Below are positions 26,491 through 35,222 of a stretch of 64,000 nt of DNA, in pieces. The DNA is from Maribacter sp. ACAM166 (GTDB lineage Bacteria > Bacteroidota > Bacteroidia > Flavobacteriales > Flavobacteriaceae). Position numbers and translations under genes: made by a program. Position 1 is the first letter of the stretch, and each line of letters starts with the position of its first letter. Below the pieces are notes generated by a model. That model was not told where the DNA came from, did no database searches, and was given only the letters and a program-made list of their open reading frames with translations. The stretch spans positions 1 to 64,000 of the forward strand of contig NZ_VAUW01000024.1 in NCBI RefSeq assembly GCF_005771495.1, read 5' to 3'.

Positions 26491-28776
26491 ATGATAGCAA
26501 GGGTACTTTATCGAAAAAATGTACAGGGAGTCCTGAACTATGTATTGGGCAAAACGGAAAGTACCATACTCGGTTTTCAGAACACCTATTCCGATACGGA
26601 CACCGACACACAGTTTTTCGGGAGGGTGCTCCATTATCTTGGCAACAGGCACGATACCGAAAAGCGATATCTGCACGCCTCGCTTAATCTGCCCCGTGGC
26701 GAGCATTTGAACGACACCGACTTTTTTGAACTTGCCAAAAATTATATGGAACACATGGGCTACGGCGAACAGCCGTTTATCGTGGTGCGCCATAACGACA
26801 CGAAGCACGAGCATATCCATATCGTTTCCACCACCATAAAGGAGGACTGCTTGCAGATAAACCTCTCCAATGATATCAGAAGGAGCATTGCGACCCAGAA
26901 ACACCTAGAAAAGGAATTTGGACTTTCCCCATCCCCAGATACAAAACAGACCAAGGAACTGCCTGTCTACGACATGCCCCATTTCCGAAATGAGGATAGC
27001 AACGGGGTCAAGTTCTACATACAGGACATCGTGAACAACACCCTTCAAAAATACAAGGTGCGCAGTTTTAATGAACTGTCCAGACTATTAGAGCCACATC
27101 ACATCGAGGTAAGGACCGTGAACTATAATGGAAGAATAGGCGTAGCCTACGGTATCTCCGTAAAGGACGGTTATCGTTCAAGGTTCATCAACGGCTATAC
27201 CGTACACCCGCAGTTGAGCGGCCCAAAACTGCAAAAGGTATTTGAGGCGAACAAGAAATCAACGCTGTTGCCGATGGTAAAGAAGCGGCTTGAAAAGCAA
27301 CTTCTGACCACCTATGGACTTTTCAGGACCATAAACCCCGAACACCTACCCGATATCCTGAAGGCCTATCAAAAACTGGATTGCAGGATCGATTTTGACG
27401 AAAACGGAAAAGCCATGGATTTTATCATCTATGACAAATCCGGTCATGTTCTCCATAGTGAAGAAATAGCGACCAATATCGGTATACGACAAAACACGGA
27501 ACTGTTCGATAGCGAACATACCCAGATGTATGCGGAAAGCGAACAGCTGGAACTGGAACTCCAAAGGTGCATCAGGGAAGCATATCAAAGCGGTTATCAG
27601 AATTCAAGGAGCAACATCCTTTTCTCGGAACATATCGATAGGATATCGATAACTGAAGTCGTGGCCGAAATGGCCAGATCGGAACGTTTTCTGTTTATTA
27701 GCAAATACCTGAACATGGACAACCATAAACTGGGCAAGCTGATAAAAAATCGAATCGACATTGTAAAGAACAAGCTTTATGCCACCGAAACGATAAAGGA
27801 GGAACAAGAACTACATAAAAAGGCGGAACTACTAAAGGATTCCATCCGAAAAGGACTGTTCGACACCCCGAAACAAAAGGAGGTACTTTATGAACTTCTT
27901 GGGAGTATCGGCACCGAATATGAAAACGGTACGCTAAGCTACACGCATTCTAATCGACATAAAATAAAACTGGATTTTGGTAACATACCGTTACCGAATC
28001 AGATTGATTTTTATGCCTCCCGAAGTTTTATCAGGGAAAATGGGAAAGTTTTGGACGGACTGTTGAACGACAGGTCCGAAAAGGAAATGGATCTAGGTCC
28101 TACGGCGATATTCCTACCGTTGATGTTCCCGAGGGTCTACGATGCCATGGTTCCGAAATACCGACAACAGTTTGACCGGCTAAGCCTCAAAACCTATTAT
28201 AAATATGGCCAAAGCATGCAGGTATCCTTCGAGAAATCCCCTTCTGATCATATCGAGTTTTTCAATGCCAAGGGCTTCTATTTTGAAAGGAAGGAGGAGC
28301 GGATATATATCCGTTCGATATATCCAAAGTCTCCGGTAAGCGTTCCGCTTGCACCAAAAATGCAGACCTATCTGGAATCATCTAAAGACCTTAACAAGAC
28401 TTTGGAAAATCAAACTATAATCTTGGAGGATATAGTATCCAAAGGACGGGACAGCCTAAAAAACCTTTGGTCAACATATTTGGTAGAGCGTGGCCAATAC
28501 AAGAAAGCGGCGTATCTTTTTATATTGGACGGGATCAGGCCAAATCTGCCACTGGAAATACTGGAGCACCATATGGACAACGGACTGAGGGAAGCATTGG
28601 AAAGCGTCGCCAAAATACAATTGGACAGGAAGCAGGCGCATATCCTACGGAAAGGCATCTATGCATTGGGCAATCTACTGGGAGGTGAACGCCCCAGATC
28701 GGAGGAAGCGTTCAACGGCTTTAAAGATGAACTTACGGACTATTCAAAATACAAGAGCAGGGGGTTTTCGATGTAG
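26491..28776 (+). CDS. Relaxase/mobilization nuclease (MobA/VirD2-like)
   Basis: 761 residues. The N-terminal relaxase domain has the histidine triad in RHNDTKHEHIHIVST (H101, H106, H108, H110), which binds the metal for strand transfer. A tyrosine in MIARVLYRKNVQGVLNYVLG is a candidate nucleophile. The long C-terminal part (about 300-761) has no domain I can name and may contact conjugation machinery. It would nick oriT and pilot the single strand into a helper conjugation apparatus. No coupling protein or secretion genes are present in the element. Confidence 0.9.
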   Translation: MIARVLYRKNVQGVLNYVLGKTESTILGFQNTYSDTDTDTQFFGRVLHYLGNRHDTEKRYLHASLNLPRGEHLNDTDFFELAKNYMEHMGYGEQPFIVVRHNDTKHEHIHIVSTTIKEDCLQINLSNDIRRSIATQKHLEKEFGLSPSPDTKQTKELPVYDMPHFRNEDSNGVKFYIQDIVNNTLQKYKVRSFNELSRLLEPHHIEVRTVNYNGRIGVAYGISVKDGYRSRFINGYTVHPQLSGPKLQKVFEANKKSTLLPMVKKRLEKQLLTTYGLFRTINPEHLPDILKAYQKLDCRIDFDENGKAMDFIIYDKSGHVLHSEEIATNIGIRQNTELFDSEHTQMYAESEQLELELQRCIREAYQSGYQNSRSNILFSEHIDRISITEVVAEMARSERFLFISKYLNMDNHKLGKLIKNRIDIVKNKLYATETIKEEQELHKKAELLKDSIRKGLFDTPKQKEVLYELLGSIGTEYENGTLSYTHSNRHKIKLDFGNIPLPNQIDFYASRSFIRENGKVLDGLLNDRSEKEMDLGPTAIFLPLMFPRVYDAMVPKYRQQFDRLSLKTYYKYGQSMQVSFEKSPSDHIEFFNAKGFYFERKEERIYIRSIYPKSPVSVPLAPKMQTYLESSKDLNKTLENQTIILEDIVSKGRDSLKNLWSTYLVERGQYKKAAYLFILDGIRPNLPLEILEHHMDNGLREALESVAKIQLDRKQAHILRKGIYALGNLLGGERPRSEEAFNGFKDELTDYSKYKSRGFSM

Positions 28777-28908
28777 AATATAACGAAATGCTTTGCTCAT
28801 GGAATTCTGCGCACTAGCGCGCGTTTTTCTGTGGTTAGGGAGAAGAAAGAAAATTGTGGGCTCTGATAAAACGCTAATGCTTCCACTTCTTCTAAAAGCT
28901 GTGGCTTT

Positions 28909-30228
28909 TTAATGTTTGGCGTTAGTAATCTTAGCATTAATCTCATCGAGTATTTTCTCTGAAACACTTTTGCCATAATGTTTTTCCGTAACCTGAACAC
29001 TTGAATGTCCAAGCCCCGAGGATATTTTTCGAATATCTATACCCATATCCAAACCAATATTTGTCCAAGTATCTCTAAGGGTGTAGGTAGTGATTTTTTT
29101 GTCGATTACTGCTAAGGCCGCAATACGTTTAGCATACTTATTGAATATTTGAACCTTACCCTTATTTACCTTAAACAACCTTTCAGGGGATGTTTCTTTA
29201 GGGATAATTGGAAAGAGATAGTCATTATCGTCTTGTCCGTTCAAATAATGATTAACGATTTCCAAAGATTCCTCGTTTTGGAGAACGCTGAAATAATCGC
29301 CTTCGTAATGTGTTTTCTTGCGAAAATATTTGATGCGGTTTTCTGTAAATTGAAATCGTTTTAAAACAGCCATATCAAAGAAATTCATTCCCATATTGTT
29401 GAACATAAAAAGCAGATAATTACGATTGTCCCAAATAGGTGTATGCGGTACTAATTCTAAGGTTCGAATTTTATGGATATCCTCCAAATCGATAGGAGCA
29501 GGGGCATTCGCATGGCTTTTCTTTTTAATATTGGATAAGGGCTTATGCTCTTTCAAATCCACAAAAGTTTTTCCGGCGTCGTTCATTATGGCCTGTAGGC
29601 TGCGGAGAAAGATAGCAGGAGTGTTTTTTGAGGCATAGCGGTTAATCAAATAGGCTTTAAAATCCTTTGAGAAACCATAGTCAATGGCTTTGATTTCCAT
29701 ATCAAGATTTTTAAATTCCTCCAATGGAATCAATTTATCTTCAATGATTTCATACAGCGTTTTTATTTTGAGGTCTTCCATACCTTTTAAATACCTTCTG
29801 TATTTTATTAATGACTTTAAAGCATCTTCATAAGAACTGGCTGTAGAAAATCTACCTTCCATTCTCAGGCGATTTAAATATTTAGCTCCATGATTAAGGA
29901 TGGTTCGTGATGGGGATTTATTAAAATATAGCTGTTCAATTTCTTGTTTCAGTTTATTCATATCCCAATGCTTAATCTCCCCCTCATGTTCTGCAAGCCA
30001 TAAATCAACTTCCGAATAGATTTTTCGTATACGTTTTGTGTGCCTCACAGAGTTTATAATCCCTGTAATATTTCCAGTAGTAGGGTTAAATTGATTTTCC
30101 TTTAAATGTAAATTAAGAGAAATATAGCGTGTTTTTCTATTGTGACTAATACGAAGAACTAGCATATACTTATTTCCTATAATTGTGTTAGACGAGCGTT
30201 TGTCGAAGGTTATCTTAATTGTTGCCAT
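28909..30228 (-). CDS. Tyrosine-type integrase of element 1
   Basis: 439 residues of the Bacteroidota conjugative-transposon integrase type. An N-terminal arm-binding domain (MATIKITFDKRSSN, SLNLHLKENQFNPTTGNI) and a SAM-like core-binding domain precede the catalytic domain. Catalytic signatures are TTYTLRDTWTNIGLD (the second arginine; the usual preceding histidine is Y) and GLGHSSVQVTEKHYGKS with the tyrosine nucleophile. It reads away from the right att repeat at 30,381, the usual arrangement. No excisionase gene was found in this element. Confidence 0.92.
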   Translation of the reverse strand: MATIKITFDKRSSNTIIGNKYMLVLRISHNRKTRYISLNLHLKENQFNPTTGNITGIINSVRHTKRIRKIYSEVDLWLAEHEGEIKHWDMNKLKQEIEQLYFNKSPSRTILNHGAKYLNRLRMEGRFSTASSYEDALKSLIKYRRYLKGMEDLKIKTLYEIIEDKLIPLEEFKNLDMEIKAIDYGFSKDFKAYLINRYASKNTPAIFLRSLQAIMNDAGKTFVDLKEHKPLSNIKKKSHANAPAPIDLEDIHKIRTLELVPHTPIWDNRNYLLFMFNNMGMNFFDMAVLKRFQFTENRIKYFRKKTHYEGDYFSVLQNEESLEIVNHYLNGQDDNDYLFPIIPKETSPERLFKVNKGKVQIFNKYAKRIAALAVIDKKITTYTLRDTWTNIGLDMGIDIRKISSGLGHSSVQVTEKHYGKSVSEKILDEINAKITNAKH

Positions 30229-30380
30229 AGTGAATCGGGATTATTGAGAACTTTTTTTCAGCGTGCTTTCAGCGTGCTTTTTTTGGTTTCAAGTGGTTTA
30301 ATATGGTTTTAAATATAAGTAAAAACCCTGTAATACAGACCTTTGTATAAATAATAAATCATATAAAACCATAATCGGAT
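30229..30380. other. Integrase promoter/att arm region of element 1
   Basis: It contains the 26-bp end repeat (30,259-30,284) and a 10-bp inverted pair (TATGGTTTTA at 30,302 and TAAAACCATA at 30,364), both plausible integrase or excision-factor sites. No coding sequence is seen. Confidence 0.4.
30259..30284 (+). repeat. Right copy of the 26-bp end repeat
   Basis: Identical to 11,553-11,578 and in the same orientation. It lies between the integrase start and the right att repeat. Two tandem CAGCGTGCTTT units suggest paired integrase arm contacts. Confidence 0.6.
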
Positions 30381-30426
30381 TGACTCATAATCAGGTGGTC
30401 CCTGGTTCGAGTCCAGGTGGGACCAC
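30381..30426 (+). repeat. Middle attachment repeat (right end of element 1, left end of element 2)
   Basis: An exact 46-bp copy of the tRNA 3' half. It cannot be a tRNA because the 5' half is missing: the bases before it (ATAATCGGAT) do not form the anticodon stem. It is attR of element 1 and the former attL of element 2. Confidence 0.92.
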
Positions 30427-30463
30427 AAAAAACCCCGTAACGTCAATGTTTACGGGTTTTTTT
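30427..30463. terminator. Element 2-borne terminator after the att copy
   Basis: The stem CCCGTAA (30,434-30,440) with TTACGGG (30,450-30,456) is framed by an A run before and a T run after, so it could work in both directions. When element 2 was directly next to the tRNA, it would have terminated tRNA transcription. Confidence 0.65.
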
Positions 30464-30631
30464 ATTTCTGTATACGACGAAGTTATGTTTTTTACCCCTT
30501 AATTTGATGGTTAATAACTATTTTTTTATTTCTTAAAAGGGTGGATTAGCAGGATATTTTTAAGTGTTTTGACACATATTTAACAGGAACGTTACTATAG
30601 CAATGTTATTTGCTGGCTTTTTTCATTCAAA

Positions 30632-31240
30632 TTAATATCCAAGCATAGTTTTTATCATTTCTCGGTAACCAGGGAATTCATTTGGATTTAAAAGAATCTG
30701 ATCTTTATTGTCCGCAAGATTTAAAACCTTAAAATCAGGTGCAGGACTTGTTTGAAGTATATATTCACTCAAAACTTTTGCTCCTAATTTGTTATTGCCA
30801 CGTAAACTGTAATAATATGTATAAGATGCAGGATTGTTGGCTTTGTCTCCTAATTCTGTCGAAAGCCTGTCTATTTCTGATAATATTTTCTCAATCTTTT
30901 CGATTTCAGCATTCAGTTTAGAAATTTTTTCTTCGCTGTACATTGAAGGAAATTCATTTTTATATTTTTCTTGTCTTTTAAGTTCGCCTTTTTCAAATTT
31001 TAAATCTTTCTCGAAATATTCTTTACGATACTTAACATTATCGCTGTATAGCACAGAATCTGTTAGTTTTAATTCCACAAATTCGTAACTTTCTGGGTCG
31101 TTCATTTTTGGTTTTAGATATTCTTCAACATTCTTTTTTACAATATCTTGTTGAGTTGGCTCTTTATCTGATTGGCAGGAAGTCAGTCCGAATGCTACAA
31201 TTGCAATTCCGATAAATAAATTAGTAGTTTGTTTAATCAT
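30632..31240 (-). CDS. Predicted lipoprotein of unknown function
   Basis: 202 residues from the ATG at 31,240, chosen because it is followed at once by a lipoprotein signal (LFIGIAIVAFGLTSCQS, lipobox cysteine). The frame stays open 28 codons upstream. A charged, coiled-coil-prone middle (KFEKGELKRQEKYKNEFPSMYSEEKISKLNAEIEKIEKIL) precedes a C-terminal globular part (YYSLRGNNKLGAKVLSEYI). No family recognised. It is the leftmost gene of element 2, so probably cargo acting at the cell envelope. Confidence 0.65.
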   Translation of the reverse strand: MIKQTTNLFIGIAIVAFGLTSCQSDKEPTQQDIVKKNVEEYLKPKMNDPESYEFVELKLTDSVLYSDNVKYRKEYFEKDLKFEKGELKRQEKYKNEFPSMYSEEKISKLNAEIEKIEKILSEIDRLSTELGDKANNPASYTYYYSLRGNNKLGAKVLSEYILQTSPAPDFKVLNLADNKDQILLNPNEFPGYREMIKTMLGY

Positions 31241-31384
31241 AATTTCTGGTTTTTGTTTTTTAGCTGGCGCACGATGCATTGATACAATTAATCCTTCCAG
31301 TTCCACTTTATACCCTCTTAACAATAAATCGCGTTAGTAATCTGTCTTTCCTTAATATCCTTCAAGGCTAAATTAGAATTTTCA

Positions 31385-32188
31385 TTAATTAATGCATTTC
31401 AATTTATCTACCAAAACCTCTTTATATGTAAAGTAATCATAATCATGATAGCCGTCCGTTCCTTGTAATCTAATTAACTGAATTGGAGAACTAATTAGTT
31501 TGTTGTAATTGCTAGAACTTATTACACCGTCGAGTCCAAAGCTTCCACAATCGAGATCTCCATTATGGCGTATAATTACAATTTCACCGTTTTCCAATTT
31601 AATTTTAGCAAAAGAAACATCATTGCTTAGTGGACTAGTACAACCTAAATCGTGAATAGATCCTATACTAAATATTTTTTTTCCGTCGTAGTTTCCGAGG
31701 GCAATCCTTAGATCATCTAATTCTGTAGATATAAGATAACTTTTGGTTAGCCTTTTCTGAATATTATCAAATTTATCTATTTCATTGGTTACATATTGGC
31801 ACTCACTCTTCTCCTTAATTCTTTGAATCTCTTTCTCCTTTTCTTTTTCTTTTTCAGCTACTAATTCCTGTTCATTTTGTTGCAATAATACTAGGTCTTT
31901 TTGCTCTTTTACCTTCTGTTTTTGAGCAATATGCATATCTCTGATAAAACCCTTGCAGTTTTCAGTTTCAAAATACCAACGGTCATTCTTAAATCCTAAA
32001 AGTGTTATTTCTTGTTTATAGTTAATCCGACATTCAGCTTTAGTGTAGGAGTTGGCATCTGAATATATTATCGGATTTCCATCAGGGATTATTTGAACCT
32101 CTTCATTAAGTTTAAAGTAGTCTTGAGCAGAAAGGCTAGATGTCATAAGAAGTGTTGTAATCAGGATAATTTTAATTTGGTCAAACAT
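31385..32188 (-). CDS. Predicted exported protein with SH3-like N-terminus and coiled coil
   Basis: 267 residues. A signal peptide (IILITTLLMTSSLSAQD) is followed by a segment that looks like a bacterial SH3-type domain (DGNPIIYSDANSY, ITLLGFKNDRWYFETENCKGFIRDMHI). A strongly charged coiled coil comes next (about 95-130), then a C-terminal domain of unknown type. No catalytic motif is seen. It neighbours the lipoprotein gene on the same strand, so the pair may work together at the envelope as cargo of element 2. Confidence 0.6.
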   Translation of the reverse strand: MFDQIKIILITTLLMTSSLSAQDYFKLNEEVQIIPDGNPIIYSDANSYTKAECRINYKQEITLLGFKNDRWYFETENCKGFIRDMHIAQKQKVKEQKDLVLLQQNEQELVAEKEKEKEKEIQRIKEKSECQYVTNEIDKFDNIQKRLTKSYLISTELDDLRIALGNYDGKKIFSIGSIHDLGCTSPLSNDVSFAKIKLENGEIVIIRHNGDLDCGSFGLDGVISSSNYNKLISSPIQLIRLQGTDGYHDYDYFTYKEVLVDKLKCIN

Positions 32189-32313
32189 ACTTTATAAATT
32201 AATCGTTAATTTCTTGTTTCATCTTTTTACTAAGGTAATTAAATAAAGAAACCCTCCAAAGAACGGTTAAAACTATGGAGGGCTAAACAAGAAAGAACGG
32301 TATAACTTTCCTG

Positions 32314-32526
32314 CTATGTTCTATTAAAACGTCTTTTTTTCAATTCTGTATTTATATATTTAAGGTTTAGAAAAATGTTGTGCAGTATATCAGACTCGCT
32401 AAGATTAAAACTATTAACGCTTGTATGGTTCAACCTTACATTTTGTACCCTTAATTGTTCGTGCAACTGTACGTCCGTTAAGTAGGTGTAATCAATAACA
32501 CTATCCTCTACCTTTATCTTTTTCAT
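32314..32526 (-). CDS. Small hypothetical protein of element 2 (70 residues)
   Basis: MKKIKVEDSVIDYTYLTDVQ begins a short, soluble, mostly helical protein ending in LKYINTELKKRRFNRT. Its start overlaps the stop of the upstream gene by 4 bp (ATGA-type coupling), which supports that it is translated. No family recognised. Confidence 0.55.
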   Translation of the reverse strand: MKKIKVEDSVIDYTYLTDVQLHEQLRVQNVRLNHTSVNSFNLSESDILHNIFLNLKYINTELKKRRFNRT

Positions 32527-33092
32527 GCCTTGAAGTATTGTACGTTGATAACTGGGTTCAATCCCTCCAATAAAATCCCTTGGTGATATCTTACAACATG
32601 GGCTATCATAGTGGCGTTAAATTTTGAGTGTAGCTCAATAGCTGTATCCATGAATTTTGTGACTAGGTCGTACTCTTCTTTTTTATTCTCGTTCAGGTAG
32701 ATATTAAAATCATCTTTGTTTATAGTCGATTTAAGCCCTGTTTTAGATACTTTGGGAGCGTACACGACCATTTGCCTAATAGTAGCCTTTATACTGCTTT
32801 CTAGGGCGTTAAATTGCTCTCTGCTTATATTTGTTTTAGTTTTAAAAACAAGTTCCCTATCTAGGTGTTGGGGCTCATTCTGGCAATATTTATCCCAAAA
32901 TATTTCAAGCGTATAATCAAAAGGACTTTCTAAAAAATCAGCTTGGTCTGTTATCATTTTGAAGTCCCCGATTGCCTTAGTGGTCAGTTTGGTCAATTCG
33001 CTGTAAGTATTGAATACTTCCTCATCTTTTGTTAGATACTTTTTGTATCCATCAGCATCAAAACCAATTTGTGTTTTTACATTTTTACTCAT
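32523..33092 (-). CDS. Hypothetical protein of element 2 (189 residues)
   Basis: A soluble helical protein (EVFNTYSELTKLTTKAIGDFKMI, LYDLVTKFMDTAIELHSKF-type segments) with no membrane segment and no recognised domain. It lies in a run of closely spaced minus-strand genes, with 36 bp to the upstream gene and a 4-bp overlap with the downstream gene, which suggests one transcript with the replication genes. The product could be a regulatory or packaging-interfering factor, but nothing in the sequence shows this. Confidence 0.55.
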   Translation of the reverse strand: MSKNVKTQIGFDADGYKKYLTKDEEVFNTYSELTKLTTKAIGDFKMITDQADFLESPFDYTLEIFWDKYCQNEPQHLDRELVFKTKTNISREQFNALESSIKATIRQMVVYAPKVSKTGLKSTINKDDFNIYLNENKKEEYDLVTKFMDTAIELHSKFNATMIAHVVRYHQGILLEGLNPVINVQYFKA

Positions 33093-33128
33093 AAGATATT
33101 TATTAAAATTTACTTTTTGTAATTACTC

Positions 33129-33419
33129 TTAATCAATAAACAAAGGAATTTCTAATCCATCCTTTATTTGCCATTGTTCCATAAACTCCTTAACTTTTTT
33201 CAATGTTTCTATTACTCCGATACTACTATCTGTGAAAGCACCTGTGGCATCTTGTATAAGATTATCCATTTCTCTACCTTCTAGTTTGTTCTTTAAAATA
33301 TATTCTTCCAATTCATCGAAGGTTCTAAGTACAACATCTTCTAGTTCAACCTCTTTTATTTGGTATTTTGTGGCATTCTCTATTTCCTGCAACACATCTA
33401 ATTCTTTCTTGCTATCCAT
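33129..33419 (-). CDS. Small acidic hypothetical protein of element 2 (96 residues)
   Basis: Acidic and helical: MDSKKELDVLQEIENATKYQ, then LEDVVLRTFDELEEYIL, ending LEIPLFID. It starts 2 bp after the stop of the upstream gene, so it is part of the same transcript. No family recognised. Confidence 0.55.
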   Translation of the reverse strand: MDSKKELDVLQEIENATKYQIKEVELEDVVLRTFDELEEYILKNKLEGREMDNLIQDATGAFTDSSIGVIETLKKVKEFMEQWQIKDGLEIPLFID

Positions 33420-33421
33420 AT

Positions 33422-33727
33422 TTAATTGTTATTTAGTTTATTCTGTAGCACCCTTATTCGCTCCTGTCTTTCTTGCGGCGTCATTTCGACAAAATCCTCT
33501 ATACTGGTAATACTTTCTATCTCGGTTCTATTTAATTTAGGCAAAGCGTACTCCAGTAGCTTTATAATAGTATCAATTCTTTCTTTGGCAGATAACTCCT
33601 CAAAATCGTTTATTACGTTATCCCATTGCTCATCTAAAAGGCTCTCTATTCGTGTTCTAAGCGTTTTTAAGTCCTTATTGCTGCTACCTTTAGGTCTGCC
33701 TGAATTTTCTCTTTTACCTCCTCTCAT
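33422..33727 (-). CDS. Small basic protein with a GGRPKG-type N-terminus, terminase-small-subunit-like
   Basis: 101 residues. The N-terminus MRGGKRENSGRPKGSSNKDL is the AT-hook-like start shared by many phage small terminases and related DNA-binding proteins. The rest is helical (ERIDTIIKLLEYALPKL, FVEMTPQERQERIRVL). In phage satellites a small-terminase homologue redirects packaging; that role here is only a suggestion, because the N-terminal motif is short and widespread. Confidence 0.55.
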   Translation of the reverse strand: MRGGKRENSGRPKGSSNKDLKTLRTRIESLLDEQWDNVINDFEELSAKERIDTIIKLLEYALPKLNRTEIESITSIEDFVEMTPQERQERIRVLQNKLNNN

Positions 33728-33754
33728 ATTTGATTAATTTTGATTTTTTTTCAA

Positions 33755-35194
33755 TTATGCACTTGCCAAAATTGAATTTGTTAACCTGTCTTTAAATTCC
33801 TGTAACCTGTTCAGGTATGGTAAATAAACATTGTTGCCGTTGTTGGCTTTCACGGTGTCAAAATGACTTTGAACAAATGCGGAGCAATCCCTAACCGTAC
33901 CAAAGCCCAGTTTAATTTGGTCGCTAGGTATTTCAATCGATTCAAAGTAGTTTTCAAGGTTTAGAATATCAGCGTTCCAATCTTGGGGCTGCTCCTCTGT
34001 GAACGGGTCAAATTGCTCGCTTACAAAAACGTCAAAAGGCTCATCATCTAAAAATAAAATGTTTTGTTCAGGGATAACATTAGTAACATTAGTAACACTT
34101 TCGGGTTCTTTGTAAATCGGTTTTTCCCGTTGTTCCCTGAATAGTCGCCAATCTTGTTTTATAAGATAGTCCGCAAGGTCGCTACCTTCTATTTTGTCAT
34201 TTTCAGGTGCTAACCTTTCCAATAGGTCCGAAAAAATAAACCTTGTTTTAGGTAGTCTACTTTCATAATTTTTTGCTTTTGTTTCCCATTCTTTGAAGGT
34301 GTTGCCATCTTTTGAAAGGTCTGGAAATACATACACAAAACGTCCTTGCAATACTTTCAGCTTATCAAATGAGAAACTACTTTTATTATATACCGCCAAC
34401 CAAATAAGGCTTTCAGGCGTTTCGGGCAATCCAAAATACAAAGTGCTATAAATAGCCGTTTTAGGGGCTTCTACCAACGCAACGGGGTTATTTGGGTACT
34501 TGTTTAGTAAGTGCCCCCCAAACAGGCAGGAAACCCTTTTATCCTGCTTTGTGTAAGCTTCCAGCCATGCAGGCAACGGCTCGTTTTTTCGGCTGTGGTG
34601 TTTCTCGATTATCGAGTGTAAAAAATCCGTTCCCGTGGTGTGGTTCTGTTCGTCAAATTCCTTTACTTGTATTGCCCTTACATTGTCGTTTATATCAATA
34701 AAAGGAAAAGTAGTTGCCCCTGCTCTGTAACCATTTGCAACCGTACCCAATCGGTACAGCTGTATAACCTTTGTAACGTCATCAACTTCAAACGGAAATT
34801 TAACCATATGGAATAGGTTTTGGATAAACATATTGTTTTCATAGCGTTCACTTAATAGTGTTTGTTTGAAAGTTCCAAAGTCAAAAAATACTGGTTCAGG
34901 CTTGGATTGAGAGATAAAATATTTTTGTTCTGGGAGGGTAACATTAGTAACACCAGTAACATTTTGTTCCTGCTCCCAAATCATTTTGGCATATTCATTT
35001 AGGTATGGATTCAATTTATAGGCACATTTATTTTCACGGTCACAACGTCCGTATTCCTTTGGTAAAGGTTCTCCCGTTTCAATGTCGATATAAGCAACGA
35101 ACGTTTTTTTGTCGCAGTTTGGGCAATTATGCTTTTTGCTGCCCCTTTCTAATTTATAGCGGTATGTGTTACTATTGTTATTAATGTTACTCAT
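33755..35194 (-). CDS. Primase-like protein with N-terminal zinc motif (DUF6371-like)
   Basis: 479 residues. It begins with a zinc-finger-type region (HNCPNCDKKTFVAYID, then YGRCDRENKCAYKLNPY), as in DUF6371/Toprim-type proteins of Bacteroidota elements. A Toprim-like middle follows (PVALVEAPKTAIYSTLYFG, VYVFPDLSKDGNTFKEWE), with the acidic residues expected for metal binding. It would make primers for element replication together with the helicase encoded 28 bp upstream. Two internal stretches of TNV repeats correspond to 9-bp DNA repeats at 34,075-34,099 and 34,938-34,963. Confidence 0.75.
   Translation of the reverse strand: MSNINNNSNTYRYKLERGSKKHNCPNCDKKTFVAYIDIETGEPLPKEYGRCDRENKCAYKLNPYLNEYAKMIWEQEQNVTGVTNVTLPEQKYFISQSKPEPVFFDFGTFKQTLLSERYENNMFIQNLFHMVKFPFEVDDVTKVIQLYRLGTVANGYRAGATTFPFIDINDNVRAIQVKEFDEQNHTTGTDFLHSIIEKHHSRKNEPLPAWLEAYTKQDKRVSCLFGGHLLNKYPNNPVALVEAPKTAIYSTLYFGLPETPESLIWLAVYNKSSFSFDKLKVLQGRFVYVFPDLSKDGNTFKEWETKAKNYESRLPKTRFIFSDLLERLAPENDKIEGSDLADYLIKQDWRLFREQREKPIYKEPESVTNVTNVIPEQNILFLDDEPFDVFVSEQFDPFTEEQPQDWNADILNLENYFESIEIPSDQIKLGFGTVRDCSAFVQSHFDTVKANNGNNVYLPYLNRLQEFKDRLTNSILASA
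34075..34099. repeat. 9-bp tandem repeats inside the primase gene, copy A
   Basis: Three near-perfect units of the GTAACATTA type in a row. They encode a TNV-rich segment before PEQNILF. The same kind of block recurs 860 bp away before PEQKYF. Iteron-like, but coding. Confidence 0.5.
34938..34963. repeat. 9-bp tandem repeats inside the primase gene, copy B
   Basis: Units GTAACATTA, GTAACACCA, GTAACATT. They encode VTGVTNVT ahead of LPEQKYF. Possible initiator-binding repeats placed in the replication gene. Confidence 0.5.
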
Positions 35195-35222
35195 TTAAAA
35201 AACATTTTTTTTACGTTAAGTC

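Larger units (their letters stand above)
11505..30426. mobile_element. Integrative mobilizable element 1 (about 18.9 kb) in a tRNA gene
   Basis: It is bounded by exact 46-bp direct repeats of the tRNA 3' half. It holds a tyrosine integrase next to the right end, a MobC/relaxase pair and an oriT-like hairpin group. No coupling ATPase or type IV secretion genes are present, so it would depend on another element's conjugation machinery. The cargo between the left end and the mob genes is a run of defence-type genes. Base composition is uneven: the mob genes and the region before them are clearly richer in GC than the AT-rich cargo, which suggests the cargo was assembled from different sources. 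Confidence 0.88.

Noticed and set aside
30381-30426. A second tRNA with CAU anticodon
   Set aside because: Only the 3' half is present. The acceptor 5' strand and D-arm are missing, so it is an att duplication.
33422-33727. Calling this gene a terminase small subunit outright
   Set aside because: Only the short N-terminal GGRPKG-type motif supports it, and this motif is found in many DNA-binding proteins.
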